A DNA stretch of 64,000 nucleotides, from the NCBI RefSeq assembly GCF_002980575.1, contig NZ_PVBS01000001.1, positions 124,001 through 188,000 of the forward strand. The letters run 5' to 3'. Position numbers and translations under genes: made by a program. This stretch comes from Sphingobacterium gobiense (GTDB lineage: Bacteria; Bacteroidota; Bacteroidia; Sphingobacteriales; Sphingobacteriaceae). This document shows positions 26,216 to 35,712 of the stretch, piece by piece. The notes below the pieces were generated by a model that saw only the letters and a list, made by a program, of their open reading frames with translations, made no database searches and was not told the DNA's origin. How positions within the stretch are numbered: the stretch's first letter is position 1; each line of letters opens with the position of its first letter.

Positions 26216-27598
26216 ATGACACTTATAAAATCAATATCAGGTATTAGAGGTACTATTGGAGGTAAGCCAGGAGAGGCGCTTACGCCGATTGACATTGTTA
26301 AATTTACAGCAGCATTTGGTAAAATTCTACTGCAAAAGACAGGTAATAAAAAAATTGTTGTGGGACGCGATGCACGCTTGTCGGGAGAGATGGTGAGTAA
26401 TTTGGTCGTTGGAACTTTGCAAGGAATAGGTGCTGATGTGGTCAACTTAGGATTATCGACCACACCTACGGTAGAAATTGCTGTGCCGATGGAACAAGCT
26501 GCCGGTGGTATTATCTTAACAGCATCCCACAATCCTGGACAATGGAATGCCCTGAAGCTGCTGAATAGCAAAGGTGAATTTATCAATGATCAAGAAGGAA
26601 AAGAGGTCTTGGCATTGGGAGAGAGCCTAGATTTTGATTTTGCCGAAGTAGGGGATTTAGGCAAGGAAACAAGAGATGACAGCTATTTACAAAAGCATAT
26701 CGACGCCGTTTTAGCACTTCCTCTAGTGGATAAAGAAGCTATCCGGCAAGCAGGTTTTAAGATAGCGGTAGATGCGGTGAATAGTACGGGAGGTATCTTT
26801 ATTCCTGCTTTGCTAGAAGCGTTGGGTGTGGACACGGTCTATAAGATACATTGTGAACCTAATGGAGAGTTCCCGCACAATCCGGAACCTTTAAAAGAGC
26901 ATTTAACAGATCTTTCTCAAGCCGTATTGAGCAATAAAGCAGATTTGGGGATTGCGGTAGACCCTGATGTGGATCGTTTGGTGTTTATGATGGAGGATGG
27001 AGAGTTATTTGGTGAGGAATATACATTGGTAGCCGTTTCGGATTATATTCTCGGACATACCAAAGGTAATACCGTTTCCAACCTTTCTTCTACACGTGCT
27101 TTGCGTGATGTGACGATCAAACACGGAAGTGAATATTTTGCGGCGGCGGTAGGAGAGGTAAACGTGGTAACCAAAATGAAAGAGGTAAACGCTGTCATTG
27201 GTGGCGAAGGCAATGGGGGAGTAATTTATCCAGATTCACATTATGGTCGTGATGCTTTGGTAGGCGTAGCTCTCTTTTTAAGCCATCTAGCTAATTTGCA
27301 GAAAACGGCGTCTACGTACCGCGCAGAGTTGCCACAATATTTTATGTCAAAGAATAAGATTACATTAACGCCGGATTTAGATATTGATGCCTTGTTGCAA
27401 AAAATGGAGGAAAAGTACAGAAATGAACAATATACAACGATAGATGGTTTGAAGATAGATTTTGAAAACGAATGGGTACATCTTCGGAAATCGAATACAG
27501 AACCTATTATCCGTATTTATTCGGAAGGGCCAACACGAGAAGACGCAGATGCTATCGCGCGAAAGATTATCCGTGAAATAGAAGAGATTATCAAATAA
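26216..27598 (+). CDS. glmM: Phosphoglucosamine mutase GlmM (phosphohexomutase)
   Basis: This 460-residue alpha-D-phosphohexomutase converts glucosamine 6-phosphate to glucosamine 1-phosphate for UDP-GlcNAc and peptidoglycan. TASHNP (102-107, phosphoserine Ser104), DPDVDR (249-254, metal site) and GEGNGGVI (sugar loop) are visible, and RKSNTEPIIRIY is the phosphate-binding C-terminal loop. GlmM is the best guess because Bacteroidota usually carry exactly this form; a phosphomannomutase role cannot be excluded. It is monocistronic with a strong terminator after it. Confidence 0.9.
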   Translation: MTLIKSISGIRGTIGGKPGEALTPIDIVKFTAAFGKILLQKTGNKKIVVGRDARLSGEMVSNLVVGTLQGIGADVVNLGLSTTPTVEIAVPMEQAAGGIILTASHNPGQWNALKLLNSKGEFINDQEGKEVLALGESLDFDFAEVGDLGKETRDDSYLQKHIDAVLALPLVDKEAIRQAGFKIAVDAVNSTGGIFIPALLEALGVDTVYKIHCEPNGEFPHNPEPLKEHLTDLSQAVLSNKADLGIAVDPDVDRLVFMMEDGELFGEEYTLVAVSDYILGHTKGNTVSNLSSTRALRDVTIKHGSEYFAAAVGEVNVVTKMKEVNAVIGGEGNGGVIYPDSHYGRDALVGVALFLSHLANLQKTASTYRAELPQYFMSKNKITLTPDLDIDALLQKMEEKYRNEQYTTIDGLKIDFENEWVHLRKSNTEPIIRIYSEGPTREDADAIARKIIREIEEIIK

Positions 27599-27600
27599 AA

Positions 27601-27640
27601 GAAAAAGGAGATAACGATGTGTTATCTCCTTTTTTCTTTT
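27601..27640. terminator. Bidirectional terminator between glmM and rplI
   Basis: A 14-base stem (GGAGATAAC core with GTTATCTCC, loop GATGT) is flanked by A and T runs on both sides. It lies three bases beyond the glmM stop and about 15 bases beyond the facing rplI stop. Confidence 0.85.
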
Positions 27641-27655
27641 TAAGAATCTTATCTA

Positions 27656-28099
27656 TTATTCAGCTACCACTTCAAAAGGAATCTGAACTTTAACTTCTTT
27701 GTGTAAGTTTAAGTTAGCAATGTATTCACCAACTGTTTTAGGCTCAGTTTCGAAAGTGATGCGACGACGATCAACGTCATATCCTTGTGTTTTCAGAGCT
27801 TCCGCAATTTGAATGCTATTTACTTTACCAAAGATTTTTCCGCTTTCACCAGCTTTAGCGCCAATAGTAAGTTTGATACTTTCCAATTTACCCGCTAATT
27901 CCGTTGCGTCTTTCTTGATTTTTTCTTGTTTGAACTGAGCCTGTTTGATGTTCTCAGCCAATACTTTCTTGGCGGACGGAGTCGCTAAGGTAGCAAACCC
28001 TTGAGGGATTAAGTAGTTGCGACCGTAACCCGGTTTTACGTTTACGATATCGTCTTTCTCGCCAAGTTGTTTAATATCTTGTTTTAATATAACTTCCAT
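27656..28099 (-). CDS. rplI: 50S ribosomal protein bL9
   Basis: This 147-residue protein is ribosomal protein L9. The N-terminal signature GYGRNYLIPQGFA is exact, followed by the Lys-rich linking helix and the C-terminal domain. It is the last gene of the rpsF-rpsR-rplI operon; 12 bases separate it from rpsR. Confidence 0.97.
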   Translation of the reverse strand: MEVILKQDIKQLGEKDDIVNVKPGYGRNYLIPQGFATLATPSAKKVLAENIKQAQFKQEKIKKDATELAGKLESIKLTIGAKAGESGKIFGKVNSIQIAEALKTQGYDVDRRRITFETEPKTVGEYIANLNLHKEVKVQIPFEVVAE

Positions 28100-28111
28100 G
28101 TCGTTTCCCCC

Positions 28112-28375
28112 TTATTTTAATGAATCTGCTACGTAAGGCAATAGTCCGATAATACGCGCACGTTTAACGGCTTGAGCTACTTTACGTTGGAATTTCAATG
28201 ATGTACCCGTTAGACGACGAGGTAAAATTTTACCCTGATCGTTTACAAATTTCAATAAGAAGTTTGCATCTTTATAGTCGATATACTTAATACCATTCTT
28301 TTTGAAACGGCAGTATTTTTTACGGTTGTCCTCTACTTTAGGAGCAGTTACGTATTGGATGTTTTCGTTTGCCAT
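28112..28375 (-). CDS. rpsR: 30S ribosomal protein bS18
   Basis: This 87-residue protein is S18, with the [15 protein letters not shown] block and the C-terminal [23 protein letters not shown]-binding helix. The ATG overlaps the last base of the rpsF stop (TAATG), so the two subunits that bind together in the 30S platform are translationally coupled. Confidence 0.97.
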   Translation of the reverse strand: MANENIQYVTAPKVEDNRKKYCRFKKNGIKYIDYKDANFLLKFVNDQGKILPRRLTGTSLKFQRKVAQAVKRARIIGLLPYVADSLK

Positions 28376-28743
28376 TATTTTGCTACCTCCTCCGTTTTAG
28401 TTTCAGCTTTTTTGTTGAATGCACCGCTACGTTTTTTCTCGTTGTAAGCTATTGCATGTTTGTCTAAAGCAATAGTTAAGAAACGCATCACGCGCTCATC
28501 ACGCTTGTATTCAAGCTCTAGTTTTTGAATTAATTCACCCGGAGCCTTGAATTCAGTTAGGTGATAGAATCCAGTAGTTTTCTTCTGGATTGGATACGCT
28601 AATTTTTTCAAACCCCAATTGTCTTCAGCGACAATTTCGGCTCCGCCTTCAGTAAGGATGTTTTTGAATTTAGCGATTACTTCTTTCGCAATATCCTCTG
28701 AAAGCAACGGGGTAAGAATAATGACAGATTCGTACTGTTGCAT
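28375..28743 (-). CDS. rpsF: 30S ribosomal protein bS6
   Basis: This 122-residue protein is S6, with [15 protein letters not shown] at the start and [19 protein letters not shown] in the centre. The C-terminus has a Lys/Glu tail (from about 105) common in this phylum. It is first in the operon. A TATCTTTG promoter box and a short hairpin lie in the 60 bases upstream. Confidence 0.97.
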   Translation of the reverse strand: MQQYESVIILTPLLSEDIAKEVIAKFKNILTEGGAEIVAEDNWGLKKLAYPIQKKTTGFYHLTEFKAPGELIQKLELEYKRDERVMRFLTIALDKHAIAYNEKKRSGAFNKKAETKTEEVAK

Positions 28744-28777
28744 TGTGTTTTAATAAATTTGTTTTAATTAATTTAAT

Positions 28778-28806
28778 ACTCGTACTTTTACGAGTGTGCA
28801 AAGATA
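28778..28806 (-). promoter_or_regulatory. rpsF promoter box and leader hairpin
   Basis: On the minus strand TATCTTTG (28806-28799) is a consensus -7 box. Right after it the leader forms ACTCGTA/TACGAGT (28795-28789 with 28784-28778) around a four-base loop. The hairpin may be an autoregulatory S6:S18 site, but the CCG loop of known leaders was not seen. Confidence 0.5.
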
Positions 28807-28860
28807 ATGATAAAATTTGGTTTTTACTTTTTTTCCTCAAAAAAAGTAAATAAATCGTTG

Positions 28861-29739
28861 TTAATTCGACTGTTTTAAATACATATCTAAAGCCTTCTGA
28901 CTGCGTTTGAAAGCTTTTCGCTGTTTGTAATCCACCCACTTTTGCTTGAAGAGTTTGCGCATAAGTTTGTCTGTACACCGTATGAAGAATACCTCTTTTA
29001 ACATGTTACAAAGCCTCTTTGGCGAACTAGGAAAGGAGCGGAGCGTAACAGAAAACCCGGCTTCCAGATAGCGATTGAAGTGCCAATAACCACTCGGCAT
29101 AAAGAGTGCATCGCCATGATCCATAAAAATCTCGTGCCCTTTTGCATGACGTAATGCCGGAAACCGTTCGTAGTCCGGTTGCTCATAATCCACGTTATAA
29201 ATAGTATGGACAGAAAACGGAACTTTATATAGAAAAGGGGCTTCTTCCGGAGGAAACAATAAAACTCTTTTTTTGCCCTCAAACTGAAAATGTAGTAAAT
29301 CGCCGAGATCAACATCATAGTGCATAAGTACACGCGCCTCACTACCGCCGAAAAATAGTGTCGGTATACGTTTAAAATATTTAAAGCCTAAATCCGGGTA
29401 AGAAAAATTCTTGAGCAACTCAGGCAACTTATCCGTAATGATATAAAAGAAAATTCGCAGATCGGAAGGTTGCGTCTGGATGAGACGGATGTAATCACGC
29501 ATTTTCATGCGGGTAATAGGTTCATCTGTTGCTTTGTTAGGATCAGCAGGCTTGTTGTCATATAGTCCGACAATTTGTTCGTTAGCTTGCTCGTATATAT
29601 AATCTAAATTCCACTTGTTGTATGCATCCCACTTCTTAGCAAAACCCTTAATAAGAACGGGTTTTTGAGGCTTGAAATACTTATCCAGAAACACTTCTTT
29701 ACTTATATCGTCCACTGTATCAATCTCCGATAGAATCAT
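28861..29739 (-). CDS. JmjC/cupin_8-like Fe(II)/2-oxoglutarate oxygenase
   Basis: This 292-residue protein has the cupin-like JmjC fold. The Fe(II) facial triad is His140-x-Asp142 in LMHYDVD and His220 in SGYWHF; SGYWH in a DALFMPSGYWH strand is typical of this group. The N-terminal region (1-60) has the usual helical cap. Bacterial JmjC proteins hydroxylate proteins (for example YcfD on ribosomal protein uL16), tRNA bases or small molecules. The gene runs in the same direction as, and ends 118 bases before, the rpsF-rpsR-rplI operon. That makes a ribosomal target worth testing, but this is inference. Confidence 0.8.
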   Translation of the reverse strand: MILSEIDTVDDISKEVFLDKYFKPQKPVLIKGFAKKWDAYNKWNLDYIYEQANEQIVGLYDNKPADPNKATDEPITRMKMRDYIRLIQTQPSDLRIFFYIITDKLPELLKNFSYPDLGFKYFKRIPTLFFGGSEARVLMHYDVDLGDLLHFQFEGKKRVLLFPPEEAPFLYKVPFSVHTIYNVDYEQPDYERFPALRHAKGHEIFMDHGDALFMPSGYWHFNRYLEAGFSVTLRSFPSSPKRLCNMLKEVFFIRCTDKLMRKLFKQKWVDYKQRKAFKRSQKALDMYLKQSN

Positions 29740-29761
29740 AGCGCTTTTTTAATGGTTAAAT

Positions 29762-29802
29762 CTAAATAAAATGCATTGTATTCACGAATGTCTAATATAA
29801 AA
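29762..29802 (-). repeat. 41-bp element, copy 1
   Basis: Starting CTAAATAAAATGC (plus strand), this stretch shares about 31 of 40 positions with 45158-45198. Both copies lie just upstream of a minus-strand gene: the JmjC-like gene here and fabG there. It may be a shared promoter/operator or a small dispersed repeat. Confidence 0.5.
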
Positions 29803-29994
29803 AATATGTCGAGTAATGTTTTCATATGCCATATAATCGCGTCTGTTTATAAAACAATTTTTTTCTATGCTATCAAGGACAGTTTTTTAGAGGCGTTAGA
29901 AAAAAATGTCAAAATTTCATCATACATCCTGCCTACAGAAACTAAGTTAAGAAGAAAAGCGTTACTATTATAAACTAATGCTACAGCATCTATT

Positions 29995-30498
29995 ATGACA
30001 TCAATAAAAAACGAACTAGTAGGAACTTGGAAACTTTTATCCTATATTGAAGTCCCCATAGAAGGTGACGATTCTCTTTTCCCGATGGGAAAGAACCCGT
30101 ATGGAATATTAATGTACTCACCTGATGGTTATATGGCAGTGCAGATCTCCAAAGAAGGACGAATGCTCTATAAAAGCAATGACAAAATGATGGCTACACA
30201 AGAAGAAATGGCTTCTTCCTTGCAAGGATATATAGCTTTTTCTGGAAAGTACAAAGTAGATAATAACAATGCTGTTGTTACTTATTCCATTGAAAGCTCA
30301 TTATTTCCAAATTGGAAAAACCAGCTGCAACGTCGGAAGATAGACTTTGAAGGCGATGTACTCTATCTTAGATCTACTGAGCCTATCCTTTCCAATGGCG
30401 TATACGTCAATTCTTATATGACTTGGCAACGTATGGACCGTTCCGTTGACAACTTTGATGAGGAGCATTTATTGAGAGAAATTAGCCTAAAGAATTAG
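29995..30498 (+). CDS. Lipocalin-like domain protein
   Basis: The 167-residue protein has the lipocalin-like (Lipocalin_5) pattern: LVGTWKLLSYIEVP at the N-terminus, NPYGILMYSPDGYMAVQI in the middle and SYMTWQR near the end. There is no signal peptide, so it is probably cytoplasmic. Members are stress or metabolite-binding proteins of unclear function. It stands alone, with a strong terminator seven bases after the stop. Confidence 0.75.
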   Translation: MTSIKNELVGTWKLLSYIEVPIEGDDSLFPMGKNPYGILMYSPDGYMAVQISKEGRMLYKSNDKMMATQEEMASSLQGYIAFSGKYKVDNNNAVVTYSIESSLFPNWKNQLQRRKIDFEGDVLYLRSTEPILSNGVYVNSYMTWQRMDRSVDNFDEEHLLREISLKN

Positions 30499-30500
30499 GC

Positions 30501-30531
30501 AAAAAAAGAGCGCTTCAGCGCTCTTTTTTTA
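30501..30531. terminator. Strong bidirectional terminator
   Basis: AAAAAAAGAGCGCT/AGCGCTCTTTTTTT form a 14-base stem with a TC loop. It serves the lipocalin-like gene on the plus strand and, with more T-rich sequence, the TPR gene on the other. Confidence 0.85.
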
Positions 30532-30561
30532 TTTTTGCTCTTTTTTTATTTTTTCGAATTT

Positions 30562-31749
30562 CTATTGTTGTAAAGCTTCAATTTTAGCTTGTGTTTCAGC
30601 TGATTTCTCTTCGTTTTGTTGGAAGTCATAATAGCCCTTTAAGCTTTTTAATGCATCAACATCCTTTGGGTCCAACTCCACAACCTTTTCTAAGTACGGC
30701 AGAGCAACTTTAATCTGCTCTTTAAGCTCTTCTACTTTTGTACTGTAATCATTGTTGGATAACGTTTTATCGTCATTAAGTGCATTCAATTGATTCCTTA
30801 CACTATTGATGATAGTTGCTGAAGCATTTTTATTGGCTTCTACGTAATTGGGATCTATTTCCACAGCCTTTTTATATGCTTCGATGGCTTTATCGTTATT
30901 TTCAGACGCTGAATACGCAATACCTAAATAGTAGTATAGCGCCTTGTTGTCCGTGTCCTTTGCTATCTGATTTTCAATATCGCTGATTATTTTTCCCTCA
31001 TTACCTGTCATAAGGTTCAACTCGATATTCTGTACAGAAGCGTCATTGTCCTCTGGGTATTCAGCCGCTGCTTTAGCAGCGTACTCCAATGCGTTAGTGG
31101 TATCTTTAGTTGATAGATATAGTTTAGGCAAGTCTATCATCACCGCCTTGTGTTGAGAAAATTCTTTTTGCGGAATCAGTTCCTCATATCTTTTAATAGC
31201 ATTCGGATAGTCCTGATTTTGGATAGCGGCCAAACCCGAGTAGTAAAGTAATGTCGTATCTCCTGGAAGATAATGCAACGCTCGATTAAAAGTTGTATAG
31301 GCCGTTTCGTAGTCTTGGTTATTAAAAGCATCAGCGCCCTGTCCAAAATTAAACTGACCTAAAAGTTGGCCGGCTACAGTAATGTTTTCTTTGTGTTTTC
31401 CATCGCTGTCCAACGCTGTTGCTTTTTGGATGCCTTCTTCAGCTGCTTGCTCTGCCTCAGCGGATTTTTCTAAGGTCGCCAAATTTGCATTCACTAAAGC
31501 ATAAATAGTCCAAGTTTCGGGATTATCTTTTGTTTTGTCATGCGTGATAGCTGCGTCGATAGCCTCTTTAGCGTCTTCCAAATCTTTTTTACCAAGTTGG
31601 GCTAGTTGCTCCGCAGGCAAATTGTTCCCTTGTAACTCTTGAAATTTCTGCAACCCTGCTTTGGCTTTCCGCAAGTTGCTACTTTGAGCGAAAGCAGTAG
31701 TACCTGCTACCACCAATAAAGAAAATAATATTGCTTTTTTTATATTCAT
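30562..31749 (-). CDS. Exported TPR-repeat protein A
   Basis: The 395-residue protein has a signal peptide (1-21, TTAFA-Q) and a series of TPR-like helix pairs; the clearest are YYSGLAAIQNQDYPNAIKRYEELI and YYLGIAYSASENNDKAIEAYKKAVEIDPN (each quoted here as a motif description: the W/Y-G-A-P pattern at positions 4, 8, 20, 32). TPR proteins scaffold other proteins; this one would sit in the periplasm. The specific role is unknown. It lies two bases after TPR protein B and downstream of gyrA, and both TPR genes look like one operon with gyrA. Confidence 0.8.
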   Translation of the reverse strand: MNIKKAILFSLLVVAGTTAFAQSSNLRKAKAGLQKFQELQGNNLPAEQLAQLGKKDLEDAKEAIDAAITHDKTKDNPETWTIYALVNANLATLEKSAEAEQAAEEGIQKATALDSDGKHKENITVAGQLLGQFNFGQGADAFNNQDYETAYTTFNRALHYLPGDTTLLYYSGLAAIQNQDYPNAIKRYEELIPQKEFSQHKAVMIDLPKLYLSTKDTTNALEYAAKAAAEYPEDNDASVQNIELNLMTGNEGKIISDIENQIAKDTDNKALYYYLGIAYSASENNDKAIEAYKKAVEIDPNYVEANKNASATIINSVRNQLNALNDDKTLSNNDYSTKVEELKEQIKVALPYLEKVVELDPKDVDALKSLKGYYDFQQNEEKSAETQAKIEALQQ

Positions 31750-31751
31750 AT

Positions 31752-32882
31752 CTAATTATTTGATAGTTGATTCAATAGTAATTTCACCCGATCTAATTGT
31801 GCGAGATCTCCAGACCTTTCATAATATAATGAAAGAGACTTTAAAGCATTAACGTCGTAAGGGCGAATTTCGTTTGCTTTTAGCAATAAATTTTGCGCTT
31901 GATACTGTGCCTCTACATTGTCGCTATCTTGAAGAAAATTGTTAAGAAAGATAAGCCCTAATGCCAGATTTGCCTCGTAGTTGTTTGGGGCGAGCTGCAA
32001 AACTTTTGCATAATATCGTTTTGCAATTTCGATATTTCCTACATTTTCATTCGCGTACCCCGCTAGATAATTCAAATCAATATCTTCTGGTTCATGTACT
32101 ATAGCCTCATCGATAATAGGAGCGATAGCTTTATACTCATTATTCTGAGCGAATAGTTGGATCAAATTCAACAATACCTGTTTGTTTTCGGGAAACTTCG
32201 TGCGTGCTTCATGTAATGTGTTCAGTATAGCCTGATTATCTCCGTTTCTTTTGTGAATTTCTGCCAGCTCTAAATAATACTCAACAGGTGCATCGCCCTT
32301 ACCTAACAAATCATTATAATACCTTATTGCTGCATCATACTGTTCGGTTTGAGAAGCCAAAAGAGCAAGATTATAGGTCACATCATAATTTCGAATATTA
32401 AGATCTTTTACCTTCAAGTAACTTTCATAAGCACCAGCATAATCCTTTTTCTCAAGCGCTTTTTTTGCTTTGTAAATATGTGAAGCAGCTAAATTCTGCT
32501 TGATGTAATTGGATTCAGATGCATAATTTTCCCAGTCTCGCTTTCTTATCTTGTTTACCGATTCATAGGTAATATCAATAGGATCGTTCGGGTTTTTTAT
32601 GGTACCGGTAGAATCAGCATACGCTATGGAACTGTATATCATAGCACGTAGGACGTTCACGCGTACACTATTTGAATCTCGGCGGTTTTTGTAAGTTTCG
32701 TCTATGAATTTTTTCGCGTTCGCGAGATTCTTTAAATCACCAGACTTGGTATAGCGCGCAAAACTATTGCTACTCTCCTTATAGTTAGACTGAGCAGAAG
32801 TTTGCACTGCCCCCAATAATAGCAGGCCCGAAACGAGAGCGGGCAGGCATAATCCCAGTTTATTCTTCGTTTTCTTCAGCAT
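31752..32882 (-). CDS. Exported TPR-repeat protein B
   Basis: The 376-residue protein has a signal peptide (about 1-31, QTSA-Q) and at least six TPR-like repeats, for example [15 protein letters not shown] and [15 protein letters not shown]. No enzyme motif is seen. The start ATG lies inside the 3' end of gyrA (23-base overlap), so translation is probably coupled. Together with TPR protein A it forms a gyrA-TPR-TPR block; the functional reason for such a block is unknown. Confidence 0.8.
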   Translation of the reverse strand: MLKKTKNKLGLCLPALVSGLLLLGAVQTSAQSNYKESSNSFARYTKSGDLKNLANAKKFIDETYKNRRDSNSVRVNVLRAMIYSSIAYADSTGTIKNPNDPIDITYESVNKIRKRDWENYASESNYIKQNLAASHIYKAKKALEKKDYAGAYESYLKVKDLNIRNYDVTYNLALLASQTEQYDAAIRYYNDLLGKGDAPVEYYLELAEIHKRNGDNQAILNTLHEARTKFPENKQVLLNLIQLFAQNNEYKAIAPIIDEAIVHEPEDIDLNYLAGYANENVGNIEIAKRYYAKVLQLAPNNYEANLALGLIFLNNFLQDSDNVEAQYQAQNLLLKANEIRPYDVNALKSLSLYYERSGDLAQLDRVKLLLNQLSNN

Positions 32883-35421
32883 CTATTGTGTCATTTGATA
32901 CTTTATTTCCTTCTACATTATCACCGCTGTTTTCTATCTCCTCTTCTTCTTCACGGTCTACTTTGGTGATAGATGCTATCGCGTCGGTATCTTTCAACGT
33001 AATCAGACGCACACCCTGTGTCGCACGGCCCATTACCCGAAGGTTATCGACACCAATGCGGATTACGATACCTGATTTGTTTATAATCATCAAATCATCT
33101 TCATCAGTAACCCCTTTAATGGCAACCAGTTCGCCTGTTTTATCTGTAACATTTATCGTTTTCACCCCTTTACCTCCTCGATTTGTTACGCGGTAATCTT
33201 CAATATCGGTGCGTTTGCCGTAACCTTTTTCGGAAACAACAAGTACCGTTGTCTCTGCATTATCTACAGCAATCATGCCAACTACCTCGTCTTTGTCACT
33301 AGCCAGCGTAATACCCCGTACCCCTGTCGCTGTTCTTCCCATCGGACGTACAGTGGACTCGTTGAAACGGATAGCGCGCCCGGAGCGTAGTGCCATGACG
33401 ATTTCGCTATTTCCAGTTGTCAAACATGCTTCCAACAGCTCATCGCCATCGTTGATGTTGATTGCGTTAATACCATTTGCACGCGGTCTTGAATACGCCT
33501 CTAACGACGTTTTCTTGATTGTACCTTTTTTCGTACACATGATGATAAAGTTATTTTCAAGATATACTTGGTCTTTCAGGTTTATTACCTTAATAAAGGC
33601 CCTAATTTTCTCTTCTTTTGGTACATTGATGATATTCTGCAACGCACGTCCACGTGATGTACGACTGCCCTCGGGAATTTCAAAGGCACGTAGCCAGAAG
33701 CAACGTCCATGATCAGTAAATAACAGTAGATAATTGTGCGCTGAGGCTGTAATGATGTGTTCGGTAAAATCTTCGTCTCGTGTTGTAGACCCGATGGAGC
33801 CCTTACCACCGCGACCTTGACGGCGGTATTCCGTCAGTGGTGTACGTTTCACGTACGAATTATGTGAAATGGTAATCACGATCTCTTCATCGTCAATGAA
33901 GTCTTCCATGCGCATGTCTTCAGCAGAATGCACAATGACTGAACGCCGCTCATCACCGTATTTTTCTTTTATCTCTATAAGCTCTTTTTTGATTATCTCC
34001 ATGCGTAGATTTTCATCTGCAAGTACCGATTTTAAATAATCAATTGTTTTCATGAGCTCTGCATATTCCTCTTTGATCTTGTCGCGTTCCAGTCCTGTTA
34101 GACGACGAAGCGTCATGTCTAAGATAGCACGTGCTTGAATATCGGTCAAGCCAAAGCTACTCATCAAGCCTACACGGGCATCTTCCGGAGTGTCGGAGTT
34201 ACGGATTAGTTTGATGACTTCGTCTAAATGATCTAGCGCGATGAGGTAGCCTTCTAATATATGTGCTCGCTTTTCTGCTTCGGCTAACTCGAATTTGGTA
34301 CGACGGATAACAACCTCATGTCGGTGCTCTACAAATTCGTGAATCATATCCTTCAGATTCAACAGCATCGGACGTCCTTTTACTAAGGCAATGTTGTTTA
34401 CCGAAAATGAAGTTTGTAAAGCGGTATATTTATATAGGTTATTTAATACAACATTTGCGTTTGCTTCTCGCTTAATCTCGTAGACGATTCGGAAGCCGTC
34501 TCTATCGGATTCATCCCGGATGGTAGAAATACCCTCGATTTTTTTCTCGTTGACCAGTTCAGCTGTCCGTTCAATCATGTTCGCTTTGTTGACCTGATAA
34601 GGGATCTCGGTCACGATAATGCATTCACGGCCATTTTTGAGGGTTTCGATTTCCGCTTTAGCACGCATGACGATACGGCCTTTCCCGGTCTCACAAGCAT
34701 CTTTTACACCGTTATAGCCATATATAATACCGCCGGTAGGAAAATCAGGTCCTTTGATATGCTGCATCAATTCCGAGATTTCGATGTCGCGGTTTTCTAT
34801 ATAGGCAATGGTACCATCCACTACTTCGGTCAGGTTGTGCGGAGCCATGTTTGTAGCCATACCCACAGCAATCCCCGACGCTCCGTTTACCAGAAGATTC
34901 GGAATCCGGGTCGGTAAAACCGTGGGCTCTTGCAGTGAATCGTCAAAGTTCAGTTGAAAATCTACAGTGTCTTTATTGATGTCAGAAAGCATCTCCTCAG
35001 ACAATTTTTTTAGACGTGCCTCGGTATAACGCATGGCTGCAGGAGGGTCGCCGTCGATGGAACCGTAGTTACCCTGTCCATCAACCAATTGGTAGCGCAT
35101 ACTCCAGTCTTGCGCTAAACGAACCATGGCATCATATACTGAAGAGTCACCATGCGGGTGGTACTTACCCAGCACATCTCCAACGATACGAGCAGATTTC
35201 TTATAAGGTTTGCTACTCGTTACACCTAGGTCTAACATCCCGTATAGTACACGTCTGTGCACAGGTTTCAAACCGTCTCTCGCGTCGGGTAAAGCACGGG
35301 AAACAATGACCGACATAGAATAATCTATGTAGGCAGATTTCATTTGATCCTCGATATTAATTGGAATGATCCTATCGTTTGCAGGTACTAGATTGTTTTC
35401 GTTTTCTGTTTCTTCAGCCAT
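32860..35421 (-). CDS. gyrA: DNA gyrase subunit A
   Basis: GyrA (853 residues) makes the double-strand break during negative supercoiling. Tyr132 in [10 protein letters not shown] is the catalytic tyrosine, and [14 protein letters not shown] (88-101) is the quinolone-resistance region with Ser93 and Asp97 at the E. coli Ser83/Asp87 positions, so no classical resistance substitution is seen. The C-terminal six-blade domain includes the GyrA-box QGRGGKGSI. The acidic C-terminal tail ([12 protein letters not shown]...) is typical in this phylum. An alternative ParC label is unlikely because of the GyrA box. Confidence 0.96.
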   Translation of the reverse strand: MAEETENENNLVPANDRIIPINIEDQMKSAYIDYSMSVIVSRALPDARDGLKPVHRRVLYGMLDLGVTSSKPYKKSARIVGDVLGKYHPHGDSSVYDAMVRLAQDWSMRYQLVDGQGNYGSIDGDPPAAMRYTEARLKKLSEEMLSDINKDTVDFQLNFDDSLQEPTVLPTRIPNLLVNGASGIAVGMATNMAPHNLTEVVDGTIAYIENRDIEISELMQHIKGPDFPTGGIIYGYNGVKDACETGKGRIVMRAKAEIETLKNGRECIIVTEIPYQVNKANMIERTAELVNEKKIEGISTIRDESDRDGFRIVYEIKREANANVVLNNLYKYTALQTSFSVNNIALVKGRPMLLNLKDMIHEFVEHRHEVVIRRTKFELAEAEKRAHILEGYLIALDHLDEVIKLIRNSDTPEDARVGLMSSFGLTDIQARAILDMTLRRLTGLERDKIKEEYAELMKTIDYLKSVLADENLRMEIIKKELIEIKEKYGDERRSVIVHSAEDMRMEDFIDDEEIVITISHNSYVKRTPLTEYRRQGRGGKGSIGSTTRDEDFTEHIITASAHNYLLLFTDHGRCFWLRAFEIPEGSRTSRGRALQNIINVPKEEKIRAFIKVINLKDQVYLENNFIIMCTKKGTIKKTSLEAYSRPRANGINAININDGDELLEACLTTGNSEIVMALRSGRAIRFNESTVRPMGRTATGVRGITLASDKDEVVGMIAVDNAETTVLVVSEKGYGKRTDIEDYRVTNRGGKGVKTINVTDKTGELVAIKGVTDEDDLMIINKSGIVIRIGVDNLRVMGRATQGVRLITLKDTDAIASITKVDREEEEEIENSGDNVEGNKVSNDTIDAEENEE

Positions 35422-35676
35422 ATTAATTTGGTTTCAATAAAACTAAATGTGCGTCTCCAAAAAAAAGACACACATCGCATGCGAAGTTACGATTTTTTTT
35501 ATTAATTACGGAGCGATTAAGTGTCTAAAATATATAAGGACGATTAAGTGCGTAACAAAAATAAATACACTTGGTAACATTCGTTTATTGTGTGTCATTT
35601 TTGTATAAAACAAAAGAAATGTTTATTTATTTTTCAATAAAAGTTTGTGAAATATGAAGAAAATTAAAAAATGTGC

Positions 35677-35684
35677 TATTTTTG
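35677..35684 (+). promoter_or_regulatory. serC promoter -7 box
   Basis: TATTTTTG matches TAnnTTTG and lies 28 bases before the serC ATG. No good -33 TTG stands at the usual distance. Confidence 0.45.
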
Positions 35685-35712
35685 CGGTTCATTTATTCAC
35701 GTAAAATAATTC

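Noticed and set aside
29776..29973. 65-residue plus-strand ORF upstream of the lipocalin-like gene
   Set aside because: No family pattern, poor codon pattern and it covers the promoter region and 41-bp element of the divergent gene.
32860..35421. Quinolone-resistant gyrA allele
   Set aside because: Ser93 and Asp97 keep the residues of sensitive enzymes.
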